A DNA stretch of 64,000 nucleotides from Pseudomonas sp. PDM04 (GTDB lineage Bacteria; Pseudomonadota; Gammaproteobacteria; Pseudomonadales; Pseudomonadaceae). Made by a program: the position numbers and the translations under genes. The DNA is taken from positions 744,001-808,000 of the forward strand of contig NZ_JACVAI010000001.1 of NCBI RefSeq assembly GCF_014851765.1. Direction: 5' to 3'. The notes beneath the pieces are model-generated. The model had not been told where the DNA came from, did not search any database, and was given only the letters and a program-made list of their open reading frames with translations. Numbering within the stretch: the stretch's first letter is position 1; each line of letters opens with the position of its first letter. Below are positions 63,005-64,000 of this stretch, piece after piece.

Positions 63005-64000
63005 AACACGCCTCGGTACAGGTTCAACTGACCCAGGGTCACGGCACGCATGTCGTCACCGTTTTGCCAGGCCATGTGCCAATCGAGGGTCTGGGTCAGG
63101 CACTGTTGCAACGACCAGCGCGGCTGCCAGGCCAGCAGTTGGCGGGCACGACTGCTGTCCAGGCGCAGCAGGCCGGCTTCGTGCAGATCACTGGGCTCGA
63201 TGCGCAACCCGGGTGCTTGCGGCCAGCGGCTGGCGAGCAACTCCACCACTTCGCCCACGCTGCACATGTCGGCTTCGCTCGGGCCAAAGTTCCAGGCCCC
63301 GGCGTGCTGCGGGCCTTGCTCGAAGAGTCCCGCGGCCAGTTGCAGGTAACCGGCCAACGGCTCAAGCGCATGCTGCCAGGGGCGCACGGCGTGCGGGTAA
63401 CGCAAGGTCACCGGTTGATCCGCCGACCAGGCCTTGAGCACATCGGGGATCAAGCGCTCCGGGGCGAAATCGCCGCCACCCAGCACATTGCCGGCACGCG
63501 CCGTCGCCAGTGCCAGGCCGTGCTCGGGGTATTTTTCGGCCGGGAAGAACGACGCCGCGTAGGACTGCGCCAGCAACTCGCAGCACGCCTTGCTGCTGCT
63601 GTAGGGATCGTGACCACCCAGGGCCTCGTTTTCACGGTAGGGCCACAGCCACTCCTGGTTGGCGTACACCTTGTCGGTGGTCACCAGCACGCAGGCACGC
63701 ACGCCGCCGACCTGGCGGATCGCTTCAAGCAGGTTCAGGGTGCCCATGACATTGCTGGAGTACGTTCCCAGCGGATCACGATAGCCTTCGCGCACCAGAG
63801 GCTGGGCCGCCAGGTGCAGGACGATTTCCGGGCGAGCTTCGGCGATCAGCTCCAGCAAGGCACCGAGGTCTCGCAGGTCGCCGCGCTGATCGTTGATCCC
63901 TTCGTGAACCCGCGCCAGCTCGAATAGGTTCGGTTCGGTCGACGGATCGAGCGAGAAGCCGCTGACCTGCGCCCCCAGGCTTTGCAGCCACAGGGTCAGC
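63001..64000 (-). CDS. rfbG: CDP-glucose 4,6-dehydratase, 5' end beyond window
   Basis: 332 codons visible; the frame remains open to the right edge, so the first 20-30 residues with the GxxGxxG loop are outside. Extended SDR features: LTLWLQSLGAQVSGFSLDP near the edge, VLHLAAQPLVREGY, the catalytic YSSSK and ARAGNVLGGGDFAPERLIPD. The latter and the QPLV region are hallmarks of CDP-glucose 4,6-dehydratase. It makes CDP-4-keto-6-deoxyglucose; a glucose-1-phosphate cytidylyltransferase (rfbF) is expected just outside. Confidence 0.92.
   Translation of the reverse strand, partial: LTLWLQSLGAQVSGFSLDPSTEPNLFELARVHEGINDQRGDLRDLGALLELIAEARPEIVLHLAAQPLVREGYRDPLGTYSSNVMGTLNLLEAIRQVGGVRACVLVTTDKVYANQEWLWPYRENEALGGHDPYSSSKACCELLAQSYAASFFPAEKYPEHGLALATARAGNVLGGGDFAPERLIPDVLKAWSADQPVTLRYPHAVRPWQHALEPLAGYLQLAAGLFEQGPQHAGAWNFGPSEADMCSVGEVVELLASRWPQAPGLRIEPSDLHEAGLLRLDSSRARQLLAWQPRWSLQQCLTQTLDWHMAWQNGDDMRAVTLGQLNLYRGVL

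Noticed and set aside
47479..64000. Prophage or mobile island
   Set aside because: No integrase, transposase, tRNA, or direct-repeat ends are seen, and genes are tightly overlapped in metabolic operons, so horizontal origin is possible but not shown by mobile element parts.

Overview
The window reads as chromosome from a fluorescens-group Pseudomonas. The basis is gene content and order: a ccmABCDEFGH cytochrome c maturation operon next to a chemotaxis/flagellar cluster in the order cheW-parA-motCD-cheBAZY-fliA-fleN-flhF-flhA, then flhB-fliRQPONML-fliK, fliJIHGFE, fleRSQ, fliTSD, flaG and fliC. High GC codon use and REP-type repeats fit the same assignment. Strain or species cannot be fixed from the sequence alone. 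Nearly everything is on the minus strand, so transcription runs from high to low coordinates. Only a flagellar pair (a second FliK-like protein and a small FlhB-domain protein, 5510-7410) is on the plus strand.

Layout. 1-5313: ccmA-B-C-D-E-F-G and the first codons of ccmH, mostly overlapping by 4 bp. 5510-7410: FliK-like/FhlB pair, divergent from ccm. 7459-16448: DUF2802 protein, CheW, a long CheW-like protein, ParA, stator MotD/MotC, CheB, CheA, CheZ, CheY. 16616-21766: FliA (sigma-28), FleN, FlhF, FlhA. 22001-27410: export apparatus and C-ring genes flhB, fliR, Q, P, O, N, M, L. 27603-28979: FliK. 29062-31478: HptB-HsbR-HsbA phosphorelay/partner switch. 31620-37376: fliJ, I, H, G, F, E. 37588-41788: FleR, FleS, FleQ. 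41960-45595: fliT, fliS, fliD, flaG, fliC. 45838-47396: an unknown small protein and a Maf-type flagellin glycosyltransferase. 47479-64000: a glycan biosynthesis island running off the end of the window. No gene-free stretch exceeds 300 bases; the larger gaps (about 150-240 bases) hold promoters, terminators and REP palindromes.

Regulation visible in the DNA. Five sites match the sigma-54 pattern (GG-N10-GC with TTGC at -12) upstream of fleSR, fliE, fliK, fliL and flhA. Two sites match sigma-28 (TAAA-N15-GNCGATA) upstream of fliC and fliS. FleQ, FleS/FleR and FliA, which would drive these, are encoded in the same window. Intrinsic terminators follow fleQ, fliD, fliC and the ketoacyl synthase gene.

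The most interesting region is 47.5-64 kb. It holds a translationally coupled pse-like set (PseC, PseI, PseF, GNAT) without recognisable pseB or pseG. In their midst are two methyltransferases, an ATP-grasp ligase and a HAD hydrolase. Just before pseC there is a 25-codon reading frame with a good ribosome binding site; it begins with the N-terminal residues typical of PseB and looks like a pseB deletion scar. Upstream lies a second coupled operon (CDP-glucose 4,6-dehydratase, 3,5-epimerase, C-methyltransferase, aminotransferase, acyltransferase) predicted to make a C-methylated, N-acylated amino sugar. It is followed by a CmcI-like methyltransferase and a roughly 980-residue two-domain glycosyltransferase. 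With the adjacent Maf protein and orphan KAS III, this is probably a flagellin glycan island of unusual composition.
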